A stretch of 64,000 bases of DNA from an uncultured Pseudoteredinibacter sp. (GTDB lineage Bacteria; Pseudomonadota; Gammaproteobacteria; Pseudomonadales; Cellvibrionaceae), in assembly GCF_947502065.1 (NCBI RefSeq), contig NZ_CANMYE010000005.1:310001-374000 (forward strand), written 5' to 3'. The notes under the pieces are model-generated. The model had not been told where the DNA came from. It did not search any database and saw only the letters and a list, made by a program, of their open reading frames with translations. Positions 54,247-64,000 of the stretch are shown here, piece by piece (within the stretch, counting starts at the first letter, position 1; each line of letters opens with the position of its first letter). A program made the translations under genes and the position numbers.

Positions 54247-54789
54247 ATGAGCACGACGGCTAGCGCTTTTGATGTATTGGCCGAGCTTTCGCTTACGGCT
54301 AAGCCTGGTGGTGCCGGTAATAAGCTGGATGCTGAGGCTCAGTTGCAGTGGAGCGGCATTGGCTTTTCTTTGTTTGGAGAGCAATTTATTGCCCCGGTTG
54401 GTGAGCTTTCAGAAATGCTCGAGATACCGGCCTCAACCCGTTTACCTGGGGTGCAGCCCTGGGTAGTCGGAGTTGCTAATGTACGCGGTAGATTGCTGCC
54501 ATTATTTGATATGGCGGCATTCTTTGGCGGCAAGCTGAGCAGCTCAAAAAGACAGCATCGGGTACTTATTTTAGAAAGGGATAGCGTTTACGCCGGCCTG
54601 ATTGTAGACCAAGTTTTTGGTATGCAACATTTTCCCTTGGAAACATTTCAGGAGCAGGCCAATAGCAAATTGGAGGCAGTAACAAGCTGCTTGTCTGGTT
54701 GTTATCAATTAAGCGATAGCAATTGGCAGGTTTTTAGTACTGCTAAATTGATCGAAGATCCAAGATTTGCCAATGCCGCGCTGAGCTAA
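54247..54789 (+). CDS. pilI: CheW-like adaptor PilI
   Basis: The 180-residue protein has a single CheW fold: IGFSLFGEQFIAPVGELSEMLEIPASTRLPGVQPWVVGVANVRGRLLPLFDMAAFFG, then VLILERDSVYAGLIVDQVFGM. It couples the receptor PilJ to the kinase ChpA. The N-terminal 35 residues are an extension. It follows pilH by 32 bases. Confidence 0.94.
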   Translation: MSTTASAFDVLAELSLTAKPGGAGNKLDAEAQLQWSGIGFSLFGEQFIAPVGELSEMLEIPASTRLPGVQPWVVGVANVRGRLLPLFDMAAFFGGKLSSSKRQHRVLILERDSVYAGLIVDQVFGMQHFPLETFQEQANSKLEAVTSCLSGCYQLSDSNWQVFSTAKLIEDPRFANAALS

Positions 54790-54860
54790 TTTGGTTTTCG
54801 CTGTAGCTGGCGAGCCCTTGGAAAATAAACTTAAATGCTAATAGGTCAGGAGCGCCTAGC

Positions 54861-57023
54861 ATGAAAAATGATTCTAAAAGTTTTGCTTTAACCGTACGCA
54901 GCAACCCGTTTATGGCGGCGTTGATTGCAGCTCTGGTGGCATCGCTTATCGCAATGGCGGTGAGCTTTTATTTACTCCAGCGCGATGCTGGAAAAGACCA
55001 AGAGCAGCTCCAGTTAACCGCTGAATTACGAGCTTTATCGTATCGATTGTCGGCGCTGTCCCGCGAATCTACTTCCGGTGATGAGAAGGCATTCTCTGAG
55101 CTGTCTAAAGTAGTTGCTACTATGGACAGTACTTGGCAGGCCGTGCGCACTCAGGATGATAGTAATCGTACCATGATGGCAGCTGAGTATGCGGCCTTTG
55201 ATAGCGTATGGCAGCGAGTAAAATCAAACTCGCGAACCATTGTTAACAACAAAGACACCATCATCTTTCTAAATGATGTTGCGAATACTCTAAACCAGTC
55301 ACTGCCAGAACTGCAGGCTGAGCATAACAACATTGTAGAGATTCTTTTGGAAAGTAACGCACCGGCGGATCAGGTGGCGGTAGCCCAGATGCAGTCTTGG
55401 CGTGCGGAACGTATCGGTCGAAACGTTGATAAAATGCTACGCGGTGGTTCCGATGCAATGGAATCAGCGGATCAGTTTAACCTCGATGCAAACTTATTTG
55501 GTAAGGTTCTTTCGGGCATGAGCGACGGTGACGTTGCTATGAGTATTTCGAAAGTAACTGATACCGATGCCATCGAAAGTTTGGTGGAAATTAAAGAGCT
55601 GTTCGACTTTGTAAGCTCCTCGGTAAAAGAAATTTTTGAAGCGTCACCATCACTGTTTAAGGCCCGTCAGGCGGCCGATGCGCTACTGGATGACTCCCCA
55701 GTATTGCTAGAGACCTTGAGTGACCTAACCGACGGTATTGCAACCGCATCTGAACAGCGTCAGCCAAACAACACCACCATCGCCGTTATTGCTTTCATCG
55801 GCGTTGTGTTGTTGATCGTAATTGGTGCTCAGCTATTGAGCAGCTCTCGTAAACGCTTAGAAGAATCCGCCGCGGCGAACGATCGTAACCAGCAGGCGAT
55901 TTTGCGACTACTTGATGAACTTGCCGACCTCGCTGATGGTGATTTGACTACCTCGGCAACGGTAACGGAAGACTTCACCGGGGCCATTGCGGACTCGGTT
56001 AACTACGCGATTGACCAACTTCGTATTCTAGTATCCCGAATCAATACCACCTCAACCAGTGTATCGTCAGCGGCACAAGGTACACAGCAAACCGCGCTTC
56101 ACTTAGCAGAAGCATCCGAACACCAGGCGCAGGAAATTGCTGGTGCATCGGCGGCGGTAAATGAGATGGCTGTAACCATTGACCAAGTATCTGTAAACGC
56201 CGCCGAATCAGCGGGCGTTGCGGAGCGATCGGTAACGATCGCGAACAATGGTGCGAAGGTGGTACAGAACACCATCACGGGCATGGATACTATTCGTGAG
56301 CAGATTCAAGACACCTCAAAACGTATTAAACGACTGGGTGAATCGTCCCAGGAGATTGGTGATATCGTAAGCTTGATTAACGACATTGCTGACCAAACCA
56401 ACATTCTTGCACTGAACGCCGCAATTCAGGCATCGATGGCGGGTGACGCCGGTCGAGGTTTCGCGGTGGTGGCGGACGAAGTACAGCGATTGGCGGAACG
56501 TTCTGCGGCGGCAACCAAGCAGATTGAAGGCCTGGTAAAAGCAATTCAGAACGATACTAACGAAGCGGTAACTTCAATGGAACAAACCACTACCGAGGTG
56601 GTTAAGGGTGCGCGCCTAGCACAGGATGCGGGTGTTGCACTGGAAGAAATTGAAAACGTATCGTCTAACTTGGCGGAATTGATTCAAAGCATTTCGAACG
56701 CTGCACGTCAGCAGGCTTCATCAGCGGGCCACATTTCAAATACGATGAACGTGATTCAGGAAATTACCTCGCAAACTTCATCGGGTACCAGTGCAACGGC
56801 ACAATCCATTGGTAACTTGGCTGACATGGCGACCGATCTACAAGATTCGGTTGCGGGCTTTACCTTACCAGAAGGCATGCGCATGGATTCGGCTAACGAA
56901 GACGATGTTGTTTTCTCTTCGGCCGAAGATGCTGATGTAGAAATCGGCTTAGATGATGTTGATGACTTAGATGCATCACTTGATGAAGAAGAGCAAACCT
57001 TGGAAGTCGCTGGCAATCAGTAA
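54861..57023 (+). CDS. pilJ: Methyl-accepting chemoreceptor PilJ
   Basis: The 720-residue receptor has a membrane span at about 19-39, a periplasmic helical sensor with PilJ-type repeats (about 45-300), a second span ([21 protein letters not shown], about 307-327) and a HAMP domain. A long signalling coiled coil follows with hairpin tip [40 protein letters not shown]. It senses surface contact and pilus tension in Pseudomonas. The last 45 residues form a strongly acidic tail ([20 protein letters not shown]) that makes it somewhat longer than I would expect. Confidence 0.96.
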   Translation: MKNDSKSFALTVRSNPFMAALIAALVASLIAMAVSFYLLQRDAGKDQEQLQLTAELRALSYRLSALSRESTSGDEKAFSELSKVVATMDSTWQAVRTQDDSNRTMMAAEYAAFDSVWQRVKSNSRTIVNNKDTIIFLNDVANTLNQSLPELQAEHNNIVEILLESNAPADQVAVAQMQSWRAERIGRNVDKMLRGGSDAMESADQFNLDANLFGKVLSGMSDGDVAMSISKVTDTDAIESLVEIKELFDFVSSSVKEIFEASPSLFKARQAADALLDDSPVLLETLSDLTDGIATASEQRQPNNTTIAVIAFIGVVLLIVIGAQLLSSSRKRLEESAAANDRNQQAILRLLDELADLADGDLTTSATVTEDFTGAIADSVNYAIDQLRILVSRINTTSTSVSSAAQGTQQTALHLAEASEHQAQEIAGASAAVNEMAVTIDQVSVNAAESAGVAERSVTIANNGAKVVQNTITGMDTIREQIQDTSKRIKRLGESSQEIGDIVSLINDIADQTNILALNAAIQASMAGDAGRGFAVVADEVQRLAERSAAATKQIEGLVKAIQNDTNEAVTSMEQTTTEVVKGARLAQDAGVALEEIENVSSNLAELIQSISNAARQQASSAGHISNTMNVIQEITSQTSSGTSATAQSIGNLADMATDLQDSVAGFTLPEGMRMDSANEDDVVFSSAEDADVEIGLDDVDDLDASLDEEEQTLEVAGNQ

Positions 57024-57065
57024 GACGAGTTAGAGGTGAATGAGGTAGCGTAAGATAACTGTTAA

Positions 57066-57935
57066 ATGTCTTGGTCTTTGCAAGTATCCAGCGGATTAAG
57101 CGATTTAGAATTTAATCGCTGGCGAAAACTATTAGAAAAAAGAGCAGGGATGGCAGTTGGCGAACAGCTTCGCAGCATGTTGCAGGTGCAGATTAACCAG
57201 CGTATGCAGGCGATCGGTTATAGCGACTACTCAGCCTATTATGATTTTGTGCACAGTGGGCTTGGTGGCCGTTTAGAGCAAGCTTTGCTCATAGAAAAGC
57301 TGGTGGTTAGCGAAACCAGCTTTTTTAGGCATCGGCCATCATATGATTTTGTGAGCTCTGCATTTGCTCAGTATTTAGAGCGTCGACAGGCCGGCAATAC
57401 AAAAGCTTGTTTTGATGTATGGAGTATAGGTTGTGCCAGTGGCGAAGAGCCTTACTCTTTGGCCATGGGCTTTGAAGATCTGCTCGCGGATTGTGAATTA
57501 TACGGCTCTGGGTACTACAGCATTGTAGCTACGGATATTAGTCACAGAGCTATCGCGTTAGCGCGCAAGGGTGAATATGGCCGGGCTAAGTTTGACACCG
57601 TGCCGGACGAGCAAAAGCAACATTATTTTGAACAATTAAAAGATGGGCGTTACAAGGTAAAGCCTGCCTTGGCAAAAAGTATCTGTTTTAGTCAGGCTAA
57701 TATTGTTGATATCGACAATATGCCGGTAGTGAAAATGGATCTCGTGTTTACGCAGAATATGTTGGTGTATTTTCGTAAGCCCCAGCGCCTAAGAATATTA
57801 GATTACATCGCCGAGCGCTTAAAGCCAGGTGGCTATTTAGTGCTGGGTTTGGGCGAGGTAACCAAATGGCACAATCCACGCATGCAAATTGTGGATGTGG
57901 GTGCCGTGCAAGTTTACCAGCGCAATAAAGAATAA
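57066..57935 (+). CDS. pilK: Chemoreceptor methyltransferase PilK (CheR-type)
   Basis: The 289-residue enzyme methylates glutamates of PilJ using SAM. The N-terminal all-helical CheR domain (DLEFNRWRKLLEKRAGM...) is followed by VVSETSFFRHRPSYDFV and the SAM site FDVWSIGCASGEEPYSLAM, then IVATDISHRAIALARKGEYG and FTQNMLVYFRKPQRLRILDYIAERLKPGGYLVLGLGE. It lies between pilJ and chpA. Confidence 0.95.
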   Translation: MSWSLQVSSGLSDLEFNRWRKLLEKRAGMAVGEQLRSMLQVQINQRMQAIGYSDYSAYYDFVHSGLGGRLEQALLIEKLVVSETSFFRHRPSYDFVSSAFAQYLERRQAGNTKACFDVWSIGCASGEEPYSLAMGFEDLLADCELYGSGYYSIVATDISHRAIALARKGEYGRAKFDTVPDEQKQHYFEQLKDGRYKVKPALAKSICFSQANIVDIDNMPVVKMDLVFTQNMLVYFRKPQRLRILDYIAERLKPGGYLVLGLGEVTKWHNPRMQIVDVGAVQVYQRNKE

Positions 57936-57953
57936 TTGGGGATACTTCCTACT

Positions 57954-60900
57954 ATGGAAGAAAAAAGAGACTTAACAGCACTGGATTGGGTGCTCGGTGA
58001 AATTTCCGAGTCCCTAAATCAATCCCGGCAAGCACTGGAAGCCTATATGGGCGATGTGCAGGATGCTACCCAGCTGCGATTCTGTCTAACACATTTGCAT
58101 CAGGTATACGGTAGTTTGCAAATGGTTGAGCTTGAAGGCCCAACCATGTTGGCCCAAGAGATGGAGCTGCTCACCCAAGAAATGCTTAATGGTGCGGTAG
58201 CTGCAGATAACACGGTTGCCAATACTCTAATGCGGGCTATTGTGCAGCTGCCATTGTTTTTGCAGCAGATTCAGCGTGGTACGGGTTTCCATTCTTCGGC
58301 GGTGTTTCCCCTAGTCAACGAACTGCGTGCCGCACGCGGCGATTCTTTAATTATTGATTCGGTGGGCTTTAAGCCCGACTTGTCTGCGCTGCAGTTACGT
58401 TTTGGTACAGCACCTAAACTCTTAGCTGATCAAAATCATTTTTTAGCGGTCGCTAAAAAGCTTCAGCAGATGTTTCAGTTCGCCGCCGCCAGTGTGCTGC
58501 GCGGCATGAACCTAAAAGATAATCGTGATTATCTAAATAAAATTTTTCTTCGCTTAAAAGCCATTAGCCAAGCAAGCCCACGATTACAACAGTGGGATAT
58601 TGCCAAAGCATGGTTGGATAGCTTGAGTAATGAAGACCTTTCCTCGGGCTTAGCGGTACGTGCTTTGATGCGGCATTTGCATCGCGATATCAAGATTATT
58701 TCGCAAAAAGGTGTGCCGGCTTTAAGTGTTGCTCCAAACCAGGAGTTGCTACGTACTTTATTGTTTTACGTTGCTTGCAGCACTGAGTCATCAGATGCTA
58801 TCCGTGCGGTGCGCGAACGTTACGCTTTGGATCGAGCTTTTGGTGGCGATGATCAAGCGGCAATCTCTGCGGTGTCAGAGCCGCAGTTGGATACTATTCG
58901 TTCTGTGACTAAAGCTCTGAAAGAAGAGCTGGATGAAATTAAACAAACGCTAGAAAAGTTTAATGAAGATAGCGGTGAGGTTCAGTCCTTAGAGGATATG
59001 TTGCCGGTATTCCAGCGCGTAGCCGATACCATGATGGTAATGGGCGTGAACGAGCTGCCCAAGCAGGTCAACCAAATCGAAGAGTCCTTGCGACTCAAAT
59101 TGCGTGAAGGTGAATTGCACGGCCAGGAGCTGATGAAATTTGCAGAACAAATTCTGCACGTTGAGCATCAGCTTGAGGCAATAGCGAGTTCAGGTCGATT
59201 GCAAGAAACGGTCGACAATAAAACACTGGCTGCATTGCGAATCGACGATGCGCAACAAGCCGTGGTGCAAGAATCCTATAGCCGCCTAGAAACCGTTAAG
59301 CAATCTATTGTTGAGTATATTGCTTCACAGTGGGATGTTACGCACCTGCAAGAAACCCCAGCTTTACTAAAAGAAATTGCTGGTGGCTTGGCGATCATTC
59401 CATTGCAGCGTGCCGCTAATATTCTATACACCGCAGCGCGTTACATTGACGATAAGCTGCTGATAGGCGATGCCGGTGCCCCGCAGTGGGTTGAGTTGGA
59501 TACTTTGGCAGATGCCATATCCAGTGTTGAGTACTACTTGGAAAAACTACGGTCCGGTGTTGATAACAGTGAAGATCAGTTGCTGGAAGTTGCTGAAGAG
59601 AGCTTGGCTAATTTAGGTTACGCCGTTGTTGAAATTCAATATGTCGAGCCAGTAAAAGAAACACCAGCTCAAGAACAAGAACAAGAACAAGAGCAAAATC
59701 AAAGCCAGCTTGATATGCCAACGGCCGCTGAAGAAGTTGTTGAAGACCTTACTGCGGCAAATGAAGAAATCGACTTGGCTGATGCAGCTGTATCCGAGAT
59801 AAGTCTATCTTCTGTACAAGAAGATGAAGATGAGGATGAAGATGAAGATGAAGTTGATAGCGAAATTCGCGAGATCTTCATTGAAGAGGCCGCCGAAGTT
59901 ATTGAATCTATCGATGATTACTTCCCGCGCTGGGCGATGGATTTCTCTGATCAAGAGTCCTTGGGTGAGTTCAGGCGCGCGTTCCATACCTTAAAGGGCA
60001 GTGGCCGATTAGTAAAAGCCTTCAGCATTGGTGAGCTGGCTTGGTCTGTGGAGAATATGCTTAATCGCATTATCGATGGCGCAATCGAGCCGAACGAGCA
60101 GCAAGTTAGCCTGATTAATCGTGTTCGATCACATTTGCCGGGTCTAGTCGAAGCCTTTGCTGCAGAAGCTGCGGTAGAAAACGAGGCCGAGTTGCAACAG
60201 TTGCAAGAATGGGCCGCGGTGCTGGCTGATGGCGGCAGCGTTATTGGTTTGGATGACAAGCCAGAAGCTGAAGAAAAAACAGAAGAAGATCAGGCGAGTG
60301 AATCAATAATTGATGAAGGTGCGGCTGATGCTGAGCCGCTAAGCCAAGAAGACGAAGAGCGCGCCGAGGAATATCAGCTTTGGGATATTTTTGTTTCCGA
60401 AGCTGAAGGCCACTTGTATGAAGTGGGCCGCTTTAATGAGCGTATGTTGGCGGCCGCACCTTTATATGAAGCGCCTAGCGACCCAATGCAGCGTGCCTTG
60501 CACACCTTAAAAGGCAGCGCCCATATGGCTGGCGTCACCGAGGTGGCGGAAATTGCAACGCCCTTGGAAGGCCTAGCCAAAGAGATGCGTAATTATCAGG
60601 TTATTTTAAACCAAGATAGTTTGCAGCTTTTTGTTGATGCTCGTGAATATATTCAAGCAGCCTTAGAGCAAATTAAAGCGCGCCTAGAAATTCAAATTCC
60701 AGAAAAAGACATGTTCTTAGCTCGCGTAGCTGAGCAATACGAACTTAATGTTGGTCATCTAATCCACCAAGAGCAGGATTCACCATTAGGCTCGGCAGAT
60801 CCTAGCAAGCTGACCGCCTTTATGGCTGGCGGTATGGATTTATTGCTCGATGCTGATCGCCTATTAGTCAGTTGGCGTGCGGGTGGCCCTGCTGCCGATG

Positions 60901-63815
60901 TGGCAACCATCGGTACTGAATTACATGCCTTGCATGAAGCGGCCGAGCAGGCGCGTTTACCGCAAGTGGCGCAACTCAGTGAGCAACTGTTAGCGGTTTA
61001 CAAACATATTCCAGCAGATGCCGAAACCTTTGATGCCGAAGTTTTAGGGCACCTTGAACAAGGTCATGAGTGCATTCTAGACATGTTGGATGCGGTGGCG
61101 GCAACCCAAGAGCTGCCATTGCCAAGTGATGAATTGGTGGCTGCATTAGAAGCTGATGCGCAAAACTTGGCTGTGCCTGAGCTAAGCGAGCATATTGAAG
61201 GTGAGGCTGAAGCTGAAGTTGCTGAGCAGGAAGTGGTTGAATCAGAAGCCGCCGAGCTAGAAGCAGCAGAAGAGGTTGGCGAAACGTCAAGCGAAGAGGC
61301 TGAAGAAAAAGTCGACAGCGAGCCCGAAAGCGACACTACTGAAGTCGAAGCTGTTGATGAAAGTACTGAAGCTACTTCTGAAGCTTCAGATACCACAGCA
61401 ACACCAGAAGTTAGCGAGCATGAAACCAGCCAGTACATTAAAGGCTTGTTAGATGCGGCCGCAGCTAAGTCAGAGCCAGCTATTGAAGAGCCGGAAGCTG
61501 AAGACGAGGTTGACCCGGAAATTCTAGAGATCTTTTACGAAGAAGCTGAAGAGCAAATCGAAGAGATCGAAGAGGCCGTGCACGATTGGGAAGAAGCACC
61601 CAATGATCATCAGCATGCCGATGAGCTTAAGCGTATTCTGCACACCTTGAAAGGTGGCGCACGTTTGGCAGGTTTGTCGACGCTGGGCGATTTAGCGCAC
61701 GACTTTGAAACCTATCTAATTAATAACACCGATCAAGCCAGCAAAGATCCGCAGTTCTTTATTCAGGTACATGAATACCAAGATCGCCTGATTAGCAAAA
61801 TTAAATCGACGGGCGAATACACTGGTGCAGCTGACGCTGATGTTGAGCAAGAAGAAGCTGAAGAGCAAGCACCGAAAGAAGTTGCGGTGGTTGAAGCTGA
61901 GCAGGTGCAAGTGCAAAGTCAGGCACCGGTGCAAGGTGAGCAAAACAAGCTGCAAGTTCAGCGTAGTGCGCCACAAGAAGTTATTAAGATTCCAGCTGAT
62001 CTTCTTGAAAGTTTGGTTAACCTCGCTGGTGAGACCTCGATCTCCCGTGGCCGAATGGAGCAGCAGGTTTCCGATTGGGGGCAATCGCTGGATGAAATGA
62101 ACTCCACCATTGTGCGTTTGCAAGAACAGCTACGCCGTTTGGATATCGAAACCGAAGCACAGATCTTGTTCCGTCAGGAACAGTTGCAGCAGCATGAAGA
62201 TTTCGATCCGCTGGAAATGGACCGCTACTCACAGTTGCAGCAGCTGTCGCGCTCATTAACCGAGTCGGCGTCTGACTTATTGGATTTGAAACATACGCTG
62301 TCTGATAAAGCGCGTGATGCCGAACAATTGCTACTGCAACAGTCGCGCATTAATACCGATTTGCAAGAAGGTTTGATGCGTTCGCGAATGGTGCCTTTCT
62401 CTCGCATGGTGCCGCGCTTACGCCGAATTGTCCGTCAGGTATCGACTGAACTTGGCAAGCAAGTAAACTTGCAGATGGAAAACATCGAAGGTGAAATGGA
62501 TCGCTCGGTACTTGAGCGCATGGTAACACCTTTGGAGCACATGCTGCGTAATGCGGTGGATCACGGTATTGAATCAGCCCAAGAGCGTGCCGCTGAAAAC
62601 AAAGCGCCCCATGGTCGCATTGTGTTAAGCCTAACCCGTGAGGGTGGTGATGTTCTATTGCGCTTGGCCGATGATGGCCGCGGTATTGATCTAGAGAAGG
62701 TTAAGGCCAAGGCAATTGAGCGCGGCATGATGGCCGCCGATGCCCAGCTAAGCGATCGCGACATTATGCAATTTGTTGTGCAGGCGGGTTTCTCAACCGC
62801 CGAATCGGTGACGCAAATTTCGGGCCGCGGTGTTGGCCTTGATGTTGTAAGTAGTGAAATTAAACAACTTGGCGGTGCGGTTACGATTAACTCACAGCAG
62901 GGTCAGGGTACTGAGTTCTTAATTCGCCTACCGTTTACGGTATCAGTAAACCGCGCCTTGATGGTGCAGATTGGCGACGATTCTTACGCCTTACCATTGA
63001 ATACCATCGAAGGTATTGTGCGCGTAAGTCCGTTCGAGCTAGAGCATTATTATCAAGATCCGCAAGCACGTTTTGAATATGCTGATGAGAACTATAAGGT
63101 TCGTTATCTCGGCGAGATGCTAGGCACTGGCGCTAAGCCAAAACTGGAAGATCAGATTCTACCGCTACCTGTGGTGCTAGTAAGAACCACCGAGCATGTG
63201 GTTGCTATTCAAGTAGATGCGCTAATGGGTAGCCGTGAAATTGTGGTGAAAAGTCTTGGGCCGCAATTTGCGGGTGTGCAAGGTTTATCCGGTGCCACCG
63301 TTATGGGTGATGGTAGCGTAGTAGTTATTATCGATCCTGTGGCCTTGATTCGTCGCCAAGCGGCCATGAGTTATCAGCCGCATCTGCTAAGTGAAGAGCC
63401 TGCTTTACCAAGTCGTGAAAACGATGAAATTACAGTAATGGTGGTGGATGATTCGGTTACAGTACGTAAGGTAGCTGGTCGCTTCCTGGAGCGTCAGGGT
63501 TATCGCGTAATTACCGCTAAAGATGGTATGGAAGCGCTGAAAGTTCTGCAGGACGAGATCCCAGCAATCATGTTGCTGGATATCGAAATGCCACGTATGG
63601 ATGGCTTTGAAGTTGCCAAGAACGTACGTGGTAGTCGTCGCTTGCAAGACCTGCCCATTATTATGATTACCTCTCGAACCGGTGATAAACACCGCGAGCG
63701 CGCCATGGAGCTTGGTGTGAACAAATATATGGGTAAGCCGTATCAAGAAGAGGCGCTGCTAGAAAATATTAATGAGTTGATTGGTATTGTTCCGCGAGCG
63801 CTTGAGCAAGCCTAA
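57954..63815 (+). CDS. chpA: Hybrid chemotaxis kinase ChpA with multiple Hpt domains
   Basis: The 1953-residue CheA-type kinase drives the Pil-Chp system. The N-terminal 550 residues are degenerate Hpt-like repeats (HLHQVYGSLQMVEL, H47/H49). Three canonical Hpt domains carry H678, H850 and H1230 in HTLKG motifs, and one degenerate repeat sits near 990. Acidic linkers (EQEQEQEQ and DEDEDEDEDE) separate them. After a dimer helix (about 1340), the ATPase has EHMLRNAVDHGIE (about 1528) and ADDGRGID; then come a CheW domain (about 1665-1800) and a receiver with D1876. ATG 57954 is used instead of TTG 57936. Pseudomonas ChpA is longer, with more Hpt-type domains. Confidence 0.96.
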   Translation: MEEKRDLTALDWVLGEISESLNQSRQALEAYMGDVQDATQLRFCLTHLHQVYGSLQMVELEGPTMLAQEMELLTQEMLNGAVAADNTVANTLMRAIVQLPLFLQQIQRGTGFHSSAVFPLVNELRAARGDSLIIDSVGFKPDLSALQLRFGTAPKLLADQNHFLAVAKKLQQMFQFAAASVLRGMNLKDNRDYLNKIFLRLKAISQASPRLQQWDIAKAWLDSLSNEDLSSGLAVRALMRHLHRDIKIISQKGVPALSVAPNQELLRTLLFYVACSTESSDAIRAVRERYALDRAFGGDDQAAISAVSEPQLDTIRSVTKALKEELDEIKQTLEKFNEDSGEVQSLEDMLPVFQRVADTMMVMGVNELPKQVNQIEESLRLKLREGELHGQELMKFAEQILHVEHQLEAIASSGRLQETVDNKTLAALRIDDAQQAVVQESYSRLETVKQSIVEYIASQWDVTHLQETPALLKEIAGGLAIIPLQRAANILYTAARYIDDKLLIGDAGAPQWVELDTLADAISSVEYYLEKLRSGVDNSEDQLLEVAEESLANLGYAVVEIQYVEPVKETPAQEQEQEQEQNQSQLDMPTAAEEVVEDLTAANEEIDLADAAVSEISLSSVQEDEDEDEDEDEVDSEIREIFIEEAAEVIESIDDYFPRWAMDFSDQESLGEFRRAFHTLKGSGRLVKAFSIGELAWSVENMLNRIIDGAIEPNEQQVSLINRVRSHLPGLVEAFAAEAAVENEAELQQLQEWAAVLADGGSVIGLDDKPEAEEKTEEDQASESIIDEGAADAEPLSQEDEERAEEYQLWDIFVSEAEGHLYEVGRFNERMLAAAPLYEAPSDPMQRALHTLKGSAHMAGVTEVAEIATPLEGLAKEMRNYQVILNQDSLQLFVDAREYIQAALEQIKARLEIQIPEKDMFLARVAEQYELNVGHLIHQEQDSPLGSADPSKLTAFMAGGMDLLLDADRLLVSWRAGGPAADVATIGTELHALHEAAEQARLPQVAQLSEQLLAVYKHIPADAETFDAEVLGHLEQGHECILDMLDAVAATQELPLPSDELVAALEADAQNLAVPELSEHIEGEAEAEVAEQEVVESEAAELEAAEEVGETSSEEAEEKVDSEPESDTTEVEAVDESTEATSEASDTTATPEVSEHETSQYIKGLLDAAAAKSEPAIEEPEAEDEVDPEILEIFYEEAEEQIEEIEEAVHDWEEAPNDHQHADELKRILHTLKGGARLAGLSTLGDLAHDFETYLINNTDQASKDPQFFIQVHEYQDRLISKIKSTGEYTGAADADVEQEEAEEQAPKEVAVVEAEQVQVQSQAPVQGEQNKLQVQRSAPQEVIKIPADLLESLVNLAGETSISRGRMEQQVSDWGQSLDEMNSTIVRLQEQLRRLDIETEAQILFRQEQLQQHEDFDPLEMDRYSQLQQLSRSLTESASDLLDLKHTLSDKARDAEQLLLQQSRINTDLQEGLMRSRMVPFSRMVPRLRRIVRQVSTELGKQVNLQMENIEGEMDRSVLERMVTPLEHMLRNAVDHGIESAQERAAENKAPHGRIVLSLTREGGDVLLRLADDGRGIDLEKVKAKAIERGMMAADAQLSDRDIMQFVVQAGFSTAESVTQISGRGVGLDVVSSEIKQLGGAVTINSQQGQGTEFLIRLPFTVSVNRALMVQIGDDSYALPLNTIEGIVRVSPFELEHYYQDPQARFEYADENYKVRYLGEMLGTGAKPKLEDQILPLPVVLVRTTEHVVAIQVDALMGSREIVVKSLGPQFAGVQGLSGATVMGDGSVVVIIDPVALIRRQAAMSYQPHLLSEEPALPSRENDEITVMVVDDSVTVRKVAGRFLERQGYRVITAKDGMEALKVLQDEIPAIMLLDIEMPRMDGFEVAKNVRGSRRLQDLPIIMITSRTGDKHRERAMELGVNKYMGKPYQEEALLENINELIGIVPRALEQA

Positions 63816-63817
63816 CG

Positions 63818-64000
63818 ATGAAGCGAAATTTGCAGGGCTTAAAGCTGGGTGTTATTGCTAATGATGATGCCAGCCTAGAGGGCTTTAAAGATTTGCTGGC
63901 CGGTTTAGGCTGCAAGTCTATTTTTGCAGAAACCTTGTTGAATATCGATTGGCAAGGTGACATCAATCAGCTGCAAGCCGATGCTTGGATTGTTTGCGTA
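63818..64000 (+). CDS. chpB: Start of chpB, CheB-type receptor methylesterase (cut by window edge)
   Basis: An ATG two bases after the chpA stop opens a frame of 61 codons that runs off the window. The visible part (MKRNLQGLKLGVIANDDASL, later LQADAWIVCV) has the alternating strand/helix look of the N-terminal pseudo-receiver of ChpB. The catalytic domain is not visible, so the name rests mainly on position after chpA, where ChpB lies in Pseudomonas and would remove methyl groups added by PilK. Confidence 0.75.
   Translation, partial: MKRNLQGLKLGVIANDDASLEGFKDLLAGLGCKSIFAETLLNIDWQGDINQLQADAWIVCV

Noticed and set aside
61716-62123. 135-codon antisense frame within chpA
   Set aside because: A shadow of the Glu/Gln-rich linker and kinase region, with no independent support.

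Overview
The window is a chromosomal segment of a gammaproteobacterium, probably a marine member of the Pseudomonadales/Cellvibrionales group. This rests on gene order, not on any database match. Four blocks follow the Pseudomonas layout as I recall it: argH-algZ-algR-hemCDXY; ubiD, rho, trxA and ppk; the yggS-proC-yggT-metX-metW-DUF4426-rdgB-hemW run divergent from pilT-pilU; and ruvX-yqgE-tonB-gshB beside pilGHIJK-chpA-chpB. An NhaD sodium/proton antiporter and an AGCS sodium:alanine symporter fit a salty habitat. I see no tRNA, rRNA, CRISPR array, prophage or transposase gene.

Layout. 1-5 kb: the end of a SAM methyltransferase gene, a MarR-methyltransferase fusion with a perfect palindrome at its promoter, and a leftward operon (GT4 glycosyltransferase, methyltransferase, helical-toroid protein) that looks like surface glycan or glycolipid synthesis. 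5-10.5 kb: accessory genes, namely an XRE/MmyB-like regulator, a 38-residue membrane peptide, the alanine symporter, two orphan proteins, and an XRE regulator paired with a four-helix membrane protein under a 28-bp palindrome. 10.5-19.5 kb: argH, the AlgZ/AlgR two-component system, a TetR regulator and the haem operon hemCDXY. 19.6-23.8 kb: two tandem TPR-GGDEF diguanylate cyclases. 23.8-32.4 kb: ubiD, then a block containing a membrane protein, O-acetylhomoserine sulfhydrylase, two MscS-type channels, NhaD, folE and folX, with two long imperfect inverted-repeat elements. 32.4-41.2 kb: rho, trxA, ppk, a TVP38/TMEM64-flavoenzyme pair and a hybrid histidine kinase. 41.3-47.6 kb: the hemW...yggS run. 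47.8-64 kb: pilT and pilU, then ruvX, yqgE, tonB and gshB, then the Pil-Chp chemosensory operon, cut by the window edge inside chpB.

How the genes work together. Type IV pilus twitching is the dominant theme: PilT/PilU retract the pilus, Pil-Chp senses and signals, AlgZ/AlgR regulates pilus genes in Pseudomonas, and the two cyclases probably feed c-di-GMP into the motile/sessile decision. MetX, MetW and the sulfhydrylase make a direct-sulfhydrylation methionine route. HemCDXY and HemW serve haem synthesis. MscS channels and NhaD handle osmotic and sodium stress.

Several starts were moved downstream of the longest open frame where a ribosome binding site or family length supports it; each case is noted.
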